Assembly (NCBI RefSeq): GCF_947495205.1
Contig: NZ_CANLXV010000008.1
Span: forward strand, 62,001-126,000
Length of the DNA stretch: 64,000 nucleotides
Direction of reading: 5' to 3'
From: an uncultured Polaribacter sp.
Lineage (GTDB): Bacteria > Bacteroidota > Bacteroidia > Flavobacteriales > Flavobacteriaceae
Under the pieces are notes generated by a model. The model saw only the letters and a list, made by a program, of their open reading frames with translations. It was not told where the DNA came from and did no database searches. How positions within the stretch are numbered: the stretch's first letter is position 1; each line of letters starts with the position of its first letter. Shown piece after piece: positions 27,637 to 35,736 of this stretch. The position numbers and the translations under genes were made by a program.

Positions 27637-28968
27637 GATGTTGAAACTTGGCAGTGGTTATTAATCATAACTTCTAGTTTAATCTTATTCTTTTTATCTC
27701 CATTAGCAAAAACAACAGATCAGTTTTTTAAGGCTGTAAACCAAAAAAAAGCACCAAATACTTTGGTATTAACTGGTAGTTTAATTATTTCCTGGATTTT
27801 TGCAAAAAGCATTACAAACGCAGCAAATCTTGGGTTAGCTTTTGGTGTGGTTGGTGGCGTTGCCTATGCTGGTTATTATTTATCTTTTGCAGTGGCAGGC
27901 ATTATCATTTATCAATTAAGAACCAAAGGGAACTATAAAAGTATCCATCAATTTTTAATTGCAAAGTTTGGTAAAAAGGCAATGGCTGTTTTTTCAATTT
28001 TAATTGCTTTTAGACTTTTTAATGAAGTGTGGAGCAATACCATGGTTATTGGCAGTTATTTTGGCGAAATGGGAAGCACTAATTATTATTGGGCAATTAT
28101 AATTTTTACTTTATTAACGCTTTCTTATGCCGTTAAAGGTGGTTTAAGCAGTTCTATATTTACAGATGTAATTCAGATGGTTTTATTCTCTGTTTTATTA
28201 ATCATTATTTTAGGAACCATTTTTACAACAGAAGATTTTTCATCAACAGAAATAATTACTTCTGGTACTTGGAGTTTTGAACTGGGTTTAAATCTGTTTT
28301 TTGCAGCTTTACTGCAATCGTTTAGCTACCCTTTTCACGATCCTGTTTTAACAGACAGAGGTTTTATTTCCTCACCAAAAATAACTCGTAAAAGTTTTTT
28401 GTGGGCAAGTATTTTAGGCGCAATTTGTATCGTATTATTTAGTTTAATAGGAGTTTACGCACAAACCAAAGGTATGCAAGGACAAGCTGCTGTAGAAGTT
28501 GGTAAAGCCTTTGGTGTGGTTGTTTTATTAGTAATTAATTTTATTATGATTACCTCTGCTGCTTCTACTTTAGATTCCACATTTTCGTCCTTTTCTAAAT
28601 TAATTGCTGTAGATTTAAATATTAAAAAAACAGTTTCCTTTGGAAGGTTAACCATGATAACTGTTGCTGTTTTAGGTACAATTCCCGTTTTTTTAAATGC
28701 AGAAATTTTAGCTGCAACTACTATTTCTGGTACTATGGTTATTGGTTTAACACCTATTTTTATATTTTGGAATAGTAAAGTGCCAAAAATTAGTTTTTAT
28801 CTTAGTGTAATTTGCGGCTTGGTCTTTGGACTATTCTTAATATTAGATTGTTTCCCAAAGCAATTTATTTTTACAGACGGAAAATATGCCAGTTTACTTT
28901 GGGTAAATATCTGGGGAATTTTAAGTTGTATCATTTTATATTTTATACCTAAATGGATCAAAAAATAG
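27568..28968 (+). CDS. Sodium:solute symporter family permease
   Basis: Polytopic membrane protein of 466 aa, about a dozen hydrophobic helices, with SSS-family features such as KGGLSSSIFTDVIQM and SAASTLDSTFSSFSK (the latter near the sodium site of the fold). The substrate is unknown; placement in the ArsS locus suggests transport of a precursor or product. The start is uncertain: ATG 27568 or ATG 27586 (MKLSENYLLLG). The first ~22 residues are encoded by the third copy of the upstream repeat, so the N-terminus may be recently acquired. It overlaps the next gene by 16 bases. Confidence 0.87.
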   Translation: MVTSFFMKLSENYLLLGSLGWNFDVETWQWLLIITSSLILFFLSPLAKTTDQFFKAVNQKKAPNTLVLTGSLIISWIFAKSITNAANLGLAFGVVGGVAYAGYYLSFAVAGIIIYQLRTKGNYKSIHQFLIAKFGKKAMAVFSILIAFRLFNEVWSNTMVIGSYFGEMGSTNYYWAIIIFTLLTLSYAVKGGLSSSIFTDVIQMVLFSVLLIIILGTIFTTEDFSSTEIITSGTWSFELGLNLFFAALLQSFSYPFHDPVLTDRGFISSPKITRKSFLWASILGAICIVLFSLIGVYAQTKGMQGQAAVEVGKAFGVVVLLVINFIMITSAASTLDSTFSSFSKLIAVDLNIKKTVSFGRLTMITVAVLGTIPVFLNAEILAATTISGTMVIGLTPIFIFWNSKVPKISFYLSVICGLVFGLFLILDCFPKQFIFTDGKYASLLWVNIWGILSCIILYFIPKWIKK

Positions 28969-29780
28969 AAAATTTGAGTAAAATATCTGGTAAAATGTTA
29001 CTTTTTGGTGGAGTTTACAGCAATTTACAAGCTTTAGAAGCTTTAAAACAAATTGCAGAAAAAGAACAAATTACTCCAGAAAATTGCATTTGCACTGGCG
29101 ATATTGTAGGCTATTGTGCTCAACCAGAAGAAACAGTGCAGCTTTTTAAACTTTGGGGTGCCAAAAGTATTGTTGGTAATGTAGAAATTCAATTAAGAGC
29201 AAATGCAGCAGATTGTGGTTGCGATTTTAGAGAAGGTTCTAGGTGTGATGATTTTTCGCAACAATGGTATCCTTACGCTCAAAGTAAATTATCTGAAAAC
29301 TCTTTAGATTTTTTAAAAACATTACCCAATTACATCAACTTTACTTACGCAAATAAAAATGTAAGTGTAGTTCACGGTTCTTATTTTAATGTTTCAGAAT
29401 TTATTTTTAAATCTACAGATTGGCACATTAAAAAACCAAATTTTAGCGCTACAAAAAGCGATGTAATTGTAGCTGGCCATTGTGGGTTGCCTTTTAATAA
29501 TCTGCATGAAAATAAAATTTGGTTAAATCCTGGTGTTATTGGCATGCCAGCAAATGATGGAAACCCTGATGTTTGGTATGTAATTTTAGATGATGAAAAA
29601 GATGTTTTTAATTTTACACATAAAACCTTAACTTACAACTACAAATTAACCAGCAAATTAATGCAAAATGGTTTGTTGCCAAAAGAATATTCTAGAACCA
29701 TTGTAACTGGTATTTGGGACAATACAGAAATTTTACCAGCTATAGAATCTGGTTTACAAGGGTTTGGAATTCAATTATAA
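28953..29780 (+). CDS. Metallophosphoesterase-like protein with altered metal site and Cys-rich insert
   Basis: Calcineurin-like fold of the MJ0936/YfcE type, 275 aa. GDIVGYCAQPEE (G49-D50), VVHGS and the VAGHCGLPF strand align well. The N-terminal metal motif SDIHGN is replaced by FGGVYSN (18-24), so Asp and His become G20 and Y22, and GNHD/E has become GNVE (75-78). Right after it comes an insert with C88, C90 and C98 (ADCGCDFREGSRCDD). Phosphatase activity as usually written is therefore doubtful; a thiolate site for arsenic or another metal is possible. ATG 28953 overlaps the symporter; ATG 28995 (MLLFGG) is an equally good start. Confidence 0.8.
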   Translation: MDQKIENLSKISGKMLLFGGVYSNLQALEALKQIAEKEQITPENCICTGDIVGYCAQPEETVQLFKLWGAKSIVGNVEIQLRANAADCGCDFREGSRCDDFSQQWYPYAQSKLSENSLDFLKTLPNYINFTYANKNVSVVHGSYFNVSEFIFKSTDWHIKKPNFSATKSDVIVAGHCGLPFNNLHENKIWLNPGVIGMPANDGNPDVWYVILDDEKDVFNFTHKTLTYNYKLTSKLMQNGLLPKEYSRTIVTGIWDNTEILPAIESGLQGFGIQL

Positions 29781-29801
29781 TACTCAATAAAAAACAAAAA
29801 A

Positions 29802-30293
29802 ATGAAAAAAATATTTATCCTTTTTTTACTTATAACTTCAACAGTTAGCGCTCAAAAAAAATTAGACAAGTTATTAAATACATGGAACACTAGGAATGTG
29901 CCTTACATTTCTGTACAAACTTTAGCATTGCCAAAAACAGAAGCTATTTTACTAGATGCAAGAGAACCAAAAGAGTACGAAGTAAGCCATTTAAAAGATG
30001 CAATTTATGTAGGCTATAATAAGTTTAAACTTAAAGAAACTGTTGCGAAATTACCAAAAGATAAAAATGCAAAAATTGTGGTCTATTGTTCTTTAGGCGT
30101 AAGATCAGAAACTGTGGCGCATAAATTAATTGAGGCAGGTTATACAAATGTTTATAATTTATATGGTGGTATTTTTAAATGGAAAAACAATAACTTTAAA
30201 GTTGTAGATACTTTAGGAAATACCACAGAAAAAGTACATGCTTTTGATAAAAAATGGGGTAAATATCTTGATAAAGGTAAAAAAGTATATTAG
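29802..30293 (+). CDS. Exported rhodanese-like domain protein
   Basis: Protein of 163 aa with a signal peptide (MKKIFILFLLITSTVSAQ) and a single rhodanese domain; DAREPKEYEVSHLKDA and the active loop CSLGVRS with Cys96 are intact. Rhodaneses carry persulfide sulfur, and the arsenate reductase Acr2 is built on the same fold, so arsenic or sulfur chemistry in the periplasm is plausible. Spacing of 21 and 24 bases to its neighbours supports an operon. Confidence 0.9.
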   Translation: MKKIFILFLLITSTVSAQKKLDKLLNTWNTRNVPYISVQTLALPKTEAILLDAREPKEYEVSHLKDAIYVGYNKFKLKETVAKLPKDKNAKIVVYCSLGVRSETVAHKLIEAGYTNVYNLYGGIFKWKNNNFKVVDTLGNTTEKVHAFDKKWGKYLDKGKKVY

Positions 30294-30317
30294 TTCTTAT
30301 AAAAACAAACCATTATT

Positions 30318-30947
30318 TTGATTCCAAAAAAAAAATCTAAAAATTTACTATTAATATTTACTAGAAATCCAGAATTAGGAAAAGCAAAAACACGTTTGGC
30401 GAAAACGGTTGGAGATTATACCGCTTTAGAAATCTATAAATTTTTATTAGAAAGAACCAAAACTATTTCTTCGGAAGTAAAAATTGCTGATAAAGCGGTT
30501 TACTATTCTGTTAAAATTAGAGAGCATGATATTTGGGATGCAAGCATATTTCAAAAACATCAACAAATTGGAGAAGATTTAGGAATTAGAATGAAAAATG
30601 CTTTTAAAAACGGTTTTGATGCTGGTTACCAAAAAGTAATGATTATTGGAAGTGATTTATACGATTTATCATCAAAAAACATAGAAAAAGCTTTTGAAGA
30701 ATTAGATACAAATGATGTAGTTATTGGACCTGCAGAAGATGGTGGTTATTATCTTTTAGGGATGAATACCTTACAAGAAAACGTTTTTAAAAACAAAGAT
30801 TGGGGCACAGAAACTGTTAGAAAAGACACTTTAAATGATTTAATTGATAAAAAAGTGAAATTATTAGAAATAAAAAACGACATAGATGTATATGAGGATA
30901 TTATACAAATCCCAGAAATTATGCAAACATTTATAAACTCTAAATAA
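30318..30947 (+). CDS. DUF2064 (TIGR04282) arsenosugar-cluster glycosyltransferase
   Basis: Protein of 209 aa with the full family pattern: FTRNPELGKAKTRL at residues 14-27, GSDLYDL in the middle and GPAEDGGYYLLGM. The fold is that of sugar nucleotidyl/glycosyltransferases. In an ArsS pathway it could attach or modify the sugar aglycone after adenine removal; this is inference. The best start is the TTG at 30318, since no ATG precedes the fold. The copy at 21718 is its degenerate relative. Confidence 0.88.
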   Translation: MIPKKKSKNLLLIFTRNPELGKAKTRLAKTVGDYTALEIYKFLLERTKTISSEVKIADKAVYYSVKIREHDIWDASIFQKHQQIGEDLGIRMKNAFKNGFDAGYQKVMIIGSDLYDLSSKNIEKAFEELDTNDVVIGPAEDGGYYLLGMNTLQENVFKNKDWGTETVRKDTLNDLIDKKVKLLEIKNDIDVYEDIIQIPEIMQTFINSK

Positions 30948-30953
30948 TTAATC

Positions 30954-31655
30954 ATGAAAACAACATTACTCTCTTTATTCTTAGTATTTCTAAGTACTTT
31001 TATAACTGCCCAATGCACAGAAAATGCAGGTAATTTTGGGAACAACACTTCTATAGCATCTTACAATGTTTCTGGTGACATCTCTGTAACTTTAAACACA
31101 AATAAAACAATAACTATAGATTTTGCTAGCAATTACCAAACTGCTTTTGGACCAGATGTAAGATTGTATTTAATAAAATCTGAAGGAAGATCTGTTGCTC
31201 AATTAAAAAACTTAAACCCAAGAAGTGTAGAAAATATTTCTTTTGGTTTGGTAGGTTTTTCAGGACCATTAAGCTACACTGCAAATGTTCCAGATAACAT
31301 TGACATTACAAAATACGACACTGTTTTCTTTTTCTGTCTACAATTTAATCAGTTTTGGGATTTTGGAAAATACAGCCCATTTACAACTAGCAATTGCACG
31401 GTTTTAGATGTAAATTCTTTTTCAGTTGATAAAGTTGCGATATATCCAAACCCAGCAAAAAACCAAATACAAATTTTAAATATTGATAATATTTCTGCAG
31501 AAATTCGTATTTTTAATGTTTTAGGAAAACAAGTATTACAGCAAAAAAATATAAGCGCAAATTCTGTAGACATTTCAAATTTAGAAAGCGGTGTTTATTT
31601 GCTTAATATTTCTGCGGAAGGAAAATCAAAAACTCAAAAACTAGTTGTACAATAA
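30954..31655 (+). CDS. Secreted DM13-domain protein with T9SS sorting domain
   Basis: Protein of 233 aa: signal peptide (MKTTLLSLFLVFLSTFITAQ), a DM13-like domain (GDISVTLNTNKTITIDFASN, GPDVRLYLI, then YDTVFFFCLQF with the conserved Cys), and a C-terminal T9SS sorting domain from about VAIYPNPAKNQIQI to the end. DM13 domains are proposed to take part in electron transfer or redox reactions, with a conserved Cys. Six bases after the glycosyltransferase, so it seems part of the ArsS locus and would act at the cell surface. Confidence 0.82.
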   Translation: MKTTLLSLFLVFLSTFITAQCTENAGNFGNNTSIASYNVSGDISVTLNTNKTITIDFASNYQTAFGPDVRLYLIKSEGRSVAQLKNLNPRSVENISFGLVGFSGPLSYTANVPDNIDITKYDTVFFFCLQFNQFWDFGKYSPFTTSNCTVLDVNSFSVDKVAIYPNPAKNQIQILNIDNISAEIRIFNVLGKQVLQQKNISANSVDISNLESGVYLLNISAEGKSKTQKLVVQ

Positions 31656-31730
31656 ATTGATTTCTACTTGTTTTCACTAAAATAAAGATGAATGTATAAA
31701 ATTTAGTTTGCAACCTTTCTTTACTACAAA

Positions 31731-32546
31731 ATGAAACAAAAACAATTACAAGAAACAATAGACTTTTTAAAATTAAAAGGAATTTTAAACCCTGAAATTG
31801 GTATTGTTTTAGGAACAGGCTTAGGAAAACTAGTAGATGAAATAGCTATTAAAAAAGAAATTCCGTACAAGGAGATTCCAAATTTCCCAACAGCAACTGT
31901 AGAGTTTCATTCTGGTAAATTAATTTATGGAGAATTGTCTGGTAAAACGGTTGTTGTAATGTCTGGTCGTTTTCATTTGTACGAAGGTTACAATGCTTGG
32001 CAAGTTACCTATGGCATAAGAACAATGCATGGTTTAGGCATTAAAAATTTATTAATTTCTAATGCTGCAGGTGCCATTAATTTAAATTATACAAAAGGAG
32101 ATTTAATGTTAATTGAAGATCATATCAATTTACAAGGTACTTCTCCGCTTGCTTTTAATGGAGCCAATACTTTTGGTAATATTTTTGCAGATATGTTAGA
32201 GCCTTACTCCAAAACAATAAACGCAAAATTAAACACCATAGCTAAAGCGCAAAACATAAAATTACACAATGGTGTTTATGCAAGTGTTTTAGGTCCACAA
32301 TTAGAAACTAGGGCAGAATATAGAATGTTACAAATATTAGAAACAGATGCTGTTGGTATGAGCACTGTGCCAGAAGTTATTGTAGCCAAACAATTAAACT
32401 TGCCTTGTGCTGCTATTTCTGTTTTAACAGATGAATGTGATCCTAAAAATTTACAACCTGTAGATATTGCAGAAATTATAGCGATTGCTGGTGCTGCAGA
32501 ACCTAAGATGATTGCCCTTTTTAAAGAAGTGATAAAAGTTTTATAA
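31731..32546 (+). CDS. Purine-nucleoside phosphorylase (trimeric family, adenine-type Asp)
   Basis: Cleaves purine nucleosides with phosphate to base and pentose 1-phosphate; 271 aa. Family marks are VLGTGLG (27-33), GRFHLYEGY, SNAAGA (110-115), GPQLETRAE with Glu196 and VGMSTVPEV. At the base-specificity site the sequence is LTDECD, so D234 stands where trimeric guanosine/inosine enzymes have Asn (ITN); methylthioadenosine phosphorylase has Asp there too (ATDYD). That favours 6-aminopurines. In this locus it could remove adenine from the ArsS product. The same TD motif may be common in Bacteroidota PNPs, so it is not unique evidence. Confidence 0.9.
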   Translation: MKQKQLQETIDFLKLKGILNPEIGIVLGTGLGKLVDEIAIKKEIPYKEIPNFPTATVEFHSGKLIYGELSGKTVVVMSGRFHLYEGYNAWQVTYGIRTMHGLGIKNLLISNAAGAINLNYTKGDLMLIEDHINLQGTSPLAFNGANTFGNIFADMLEPYSKTINAKLNTIAKAQNIKLHNGVYASVLGPQLETRAEYRMLQILETDAVGMSTVPEVIVAKQLNLPCAAISVLTDECDPKNLQPVDIAEIIAIAGAAEPKMIALFKEVIKVL

Positions 32547-32550
32547 AAAG

Positions 32551-33438
32551 ATGAATAAATATTTAGAAATTATAAGAAATTCCTATACCGATTACTGGAA
32601 TTATCTCAAAAACTCGGTTTTATTAGAACTGAATTGGGAGAATTATTTTTATGGTTTAATTATAATTTCTTTTGTGGTTTGGGGTTTAGAAATTGTTTTT
32701 CCTTGGCGCAAAAACCAATCTTGGTTTCGAAAAGATTTTTGGCTAGACACATTTTATATGTTTTTTAATTTCTTTTTGTTGAATTTAATTGTGCTCATTG
32801 CTCTATCTAATTCTGCAGCTGCTATTTTTAATGATGTATTAGGTTTGGTTGGCTTATCTATTAGTAGTTTTCAGCTAATTGCGTTAAACGAACTTTCTTT
32901 TCCTTTAAGAATATTTATCTTTTTTATTGTGTTAGATTTTACACAATGGTGGACTCACAGATTACTGCATAATTATACTTTTTTATGGAATTTTCACAAA
33001 GTACACCACTCTGTAAAAGAAATGGGGTTTGCTGCACACTTGCGTTATCATTGGATGGAACCTGTAGTTTATAATTCTTTAAAATACATACCGTTAGCTA
33101 TAATTGGAGGTTTTTCTGCAAAAGATGTAGCCTTTGTACATTTTTTTAATATTACTATTGGCCACTTAAATCATGCGAATATTAATTGGGATTATGGTTG
33201 GTTAAAATATATTTTTAACAATCCTAAAATGCACATTTGGCATCATGCCAAAGAGCTACCAAAAGACCGTAAAAAAGGCGTAAATTTTGGAATTACTTTA
33301 AGTGTTTGGGATTATTTATTTAAAACCAATTATATACCTTATTCTGGTAGAGATATAGAATTGGGTTTTAGCGATGATGCTGAATTTCCTAAAGATTTTA
33401 TACAACAAGAATTGTATCCTTTTAGTAAAAAAAAGTAA
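32551..33438 (+). CDS. Sterol desaturase / fatty acid hydroxylase superfamily membrane protein
   Basis: Membrane di-iron oxygenase family, 295 aa, with hydrophobic helices and the His boxes HRLLH (136-140), HKVHH (149-153) and a late MHIWHH. The superfamily hydroxylates or desaturates lipids and includes alkylglycerol monooxygenase, which cleaves ether lipids. It starts four bases after the phosphorylase and closes the co-directional ArsS locus, hence a possible link to arsenosugar lipids. Substrate not readable from sequence. Confidence 0.88.
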   Translation: MNKYLEIIRNSYTDYWNYLKNSVLLELNWENYFYGLIIISFVVWGLEIVFPWRKNQSWFRKDFWLDTFYMFFNFFLLNLIVLIALSNSAAAIFNDVLGLVGLSISSFQLIALNELSFPLRIFIFFIVLDFTQWWTHRLLHNYTFLWNFHKVHHSVKEMGFAAHLRYHWMEPVVYNSLKYIPLAIIGGFSAKDVAFVHFFNITIGHLNHANINWDYGWLKYIFNNPKMHIWHHAKELPKDRKKGVNFGITLSVWDYLFKTNYIPYSGRDIELGFSDDAEFPKDFIQQELYPFSKKK

Positions 33439-33547
33439 CTTAATATACGGTAATCGCTAAATTTCTGATAATTCTTAGCCGTTTTAAAGAAGTGTAACTA
33501 TTTGTTGCCTTTACTACTTTATTGTTATTCAAATAGCAAAATAGGCA

Positions 33548-34276
33548 TTAATTTCTCCCTTTTTCATTGGGATATAAATCTGGTAAGTTGGCACTTTGAA
33601 AATATGCTTTTGTATCTATATTCATAGCTGTAATTTTTCCTTTAAAAGCGGCGCCTGTATCTACATTCCAAATATTTGCTGCATTCATAGGTTCTGTTTC
33701 GCCAAAGTTTGTAGTTGGTGTATGACCTATATAAATTTCTTTATAATGTCTTAGTCTTTTAGGATAAGTTTGGTAAGTTGAATCTATGTTTTTATCCATT
33801 ACTAAAGCCATTTCCCACAACGTTCTATCTGTACAAAATTTATGTGTGTAGGTTTCTTTTTCTACACCATGCATAGAGGTAAAACCTGCATGTAAAAACA
33901 GTCTGTTTTTAGCATCTAAAAAATACATTTTTGTGTTTTGAAAAAAAGTAAGGTGTTTCTGTTTCTCTGCTGTAGAAAAACTACCATAACTCTCTATGGT
34001 TTCTTTACCACCATGCATAAACCAAGTTGGGTTTACATCATTGGCATCTTTTAACCAATTTTCGCACCAAACATCATGATTTCCTTTAATAAAAACACAG
34101 TTTATTTTTTCTGATAAATCTATTAAAAATTGAATAACTTGTGCAGACTCACTCCAACCATCTACATAGTCTCCCATAAAAATTAGCGTATCTTTTTCTG
34201 TAACTTCTATTTGGTTTAAAACTTGTAAGAGTGCTTTTAAACCTCCATGAATGTCGCCAATTGCAAATGTTCTCAT
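33548..34276 (-). CDS. Metallophosphoesterase of the PPP (serine/threonine or Ap4A phosphatase) type
   Basis: Cytoplasmic phosphatase of 242 aa with all metal motifs intact: GDIHG (D8, H10), GDYVDGW (D36), GNHD (66-68) and HAGF. This set is that of PPP-family and ApaH-like enzymes. Residue pattern does not decide between protein phosphatase and dinucleotide polyphosphatase. It contrasts with the degenerate metal site of the 28953 protein. Convergent with the desaturase; the 109-base gap between them shows no clear hairpin. Confidence 0.88.
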   Translation of the reverse strand: MRTFAIGDIHGGLKALLQVLNQIEVTEKDTLIFMGDYVDGWSESAQVIQFLIDLSEKINCVFIKGNHDVWCENWLKDANDVNPTWFMHGGKETIESYGSFSTAEKQKHLTFFQNTKMYFLDAKNRLFLHAGFTSMHGVEKETYTHKFCTDRTLWEMALVMDKNIDSTYQTYPKRLRHYKEIYIGHTPTTNFGETEPMNAANIWNVDTGAAFKGKITAMNIDTKAYFQSANLPDLYPNEKGRN

Positions 34277-34360
34277 TATAGTATTTTTAAGAGAACAAAG
34301 CTATATGTTTTTAAAGAGACAAAAAATAATTTGTAGCACTATTTGTGAATAAATAAGCGT

Positions 34361-34450
34361 TTGCGTTAGGGATAGAACGGTTTGTTTGAGCTCTTTTTTC
34401 TTTTTCAGAAAAAAAGCGAGTAGTGATAGCCCGTTAAAACGCCCAAATAA
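34361..34450. repeat. Dispersed intergenic element, copy 1 (TTGCGTTAG ... AACGCCCAAATA)
   Basis: Begins TTGCGTTAGGGAT and ends AACGCCCAAATAA, with an internal inverted repeat (CTTTTTTCT / AGAAAAAAAG) and TAGTGATAGCCCG. The same ends occur in the element at 58141-58316. It lies 8 bases past the stop of the outer-membrane protein gene (minus strand) and within the 182-base gap 34277-34458. I recall similar elements scattered in flavobacterial genomes. Confidence 0.65.
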
Positions 34451-34458
34451 AATTTTAA

Positions 34459-35727
34459 TTAAAAGTATTGGCCTACTCCAAAAACAATACCTCCGTTTGC
34501 ATTGTTATTTTTATCTAATACCTTAAAACCATAATCTATTCTAAAGGTGGCATTGTAGATTTTTTTACTAATGAAACGAAGTCCAAAGCCAGAAAAAATT
34601 CTGAGATTTTCTGATTTTAGTATATCATTTAATTGGCCTCCTGGATTTCTCCAAGAGCCAAAATCTGTAAAAATATTGGTTTGTATGGCAAGCCATTTTT
34701 TATCGTAAACGGTGTGTCTGTATTCTGTATTTAAGACAAAAGTGCCTGTGCCCCTGTCTATTAAAATACCAACACCACGTAGGTTTACGTTATTATCTAA
34801 GGCAAATGGCGCAAAAGGTGTATCATCATTAGAGGCCAAACCTAAACGGACTCTGTTGGCCCAGTTTCCTTTTTTGCCGACTCTTTTGTAATAGAAAAAA
34901 TCGTTCCAAGCAATTAGAAATTCATCTTGAAAATTATTTTCTGTAAATACATATTGCGCGTAAAGTGTACTTTTAAATCCGCTAACGTATTGATAGAAAT
35001 AATTTAAGTTGTTGTAAGAATAGACCAACTTTAAAAGTGTTTTATCTAAATTTAAATTTTGTGGTATATTAGGGCTGGTAGCTCCTGTTAAATAACGGTA
35101 CTTTTCTGAGAAAAAATTAATTCCAAAATCTAAATTTTGTTTTAAATTGATTTGATACAATCCTAAAACCTCATAAGATACATTGTTATATAAATAATTA
35201 GCTGTACCGTTTTCTATATACAATGGCTCTTTACTTTTCCAGTCTAAAAAGTTTAAAGCTAAACCCCATTTCTTAGAAAAAAAACTGGGTGCGTTAAAAT
35301 TTAATCCGTACGAATTGAAGGCATTTTTTTGATAAAAACCACCAAAAGTGATGTTTCTTCCAAGAAAATTATAGTCATATAAACCAACTTTATATGCAAA
35401 TTGTTGATTAGTGGTTGTCCAGAAATTAAATTCTGGTATAATTGTAAAGTTTTCTTCTAACAGAATTTCTACATTGTAATTTTTGACATTATCAAAAACT
35501 TTAAATGTAGCATTTCTAATGGCAGGTAATCGTTTTAAAAAGGTAACATCTTCTTTTAAAAGTATAGAATCTAAAATTGTGCCTTCTTTACAGGTTAGTA
35601 TTTTTTTTAGGTAATCTATCTTTATTTTTTCTGCGCCACTTATGGTAAGTTTCCCAATTTTTTTATGCTGAGCAAAAAAAATACTTATTGAAAATAAACT
35701 GTAAAAGAAAAATAATTTTGTTTTCAT
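34459..35727 (-). CDS. BamA/TamA-like outer-membrane protein (POTRA plus barrel)
   Basis: Exported protein of 422 aa with a signal peptide (MKTKLFFFYSLFSISIFFAQ), one short POTRA-like region (IGKLTISGAEKIKIDYLKKI, then LKEDVTFLKRLPAIRNATF) and a C-terminal surface-antigen/Omp85-type barrel ending NGGIVFGVGQYF with terminal Phe. It is about half the size of BamA and keeps a single POTRA, so it is a minor Omp85 relative. The partner is unknown. It follows the duplicated lipoprotein gene by 9 bases on the same strand. Confidence 0.8.
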   Translation of the reverse strand: MKTKLFFFYSLFSISIFFAQHKKIGKLTISGAEKIKIDYLKKILTCKEGTILDSILLKEDVTFLKRLPAIRNATFKVFDNVKNYNVEILLEENFTIIPEFNFWTTTNQQFAYKVGLYDYNFLGRNITFGGFYQKNAFNSYGLNFNAPSFFSKKWGLALNFLDWKSKEPLYIENGTANYLYNNVSYEVLGLYQINLKQNLDFGINFFSEKYRYLTGATSPNIPQNLNLDKTLLKLVYSYNNLNYFYQYVSGFKSTLYAQYVFTENNFQDEFLIAWNDFFYYKRVGKKGNWANRVRLGLASNDDTPFAPFALDNNVNLRGVGILIDRGTGTFVLNTEYRHTVYDKKWLAIQTNIFTDFGSWRNPGGQLNDILKSENLRIFSGFGLRFISKKIYNATFRIDYGFKVLDKNNNANGGIVFGVGQYF

Positions 35728-35736
35728 TGAAAAATA

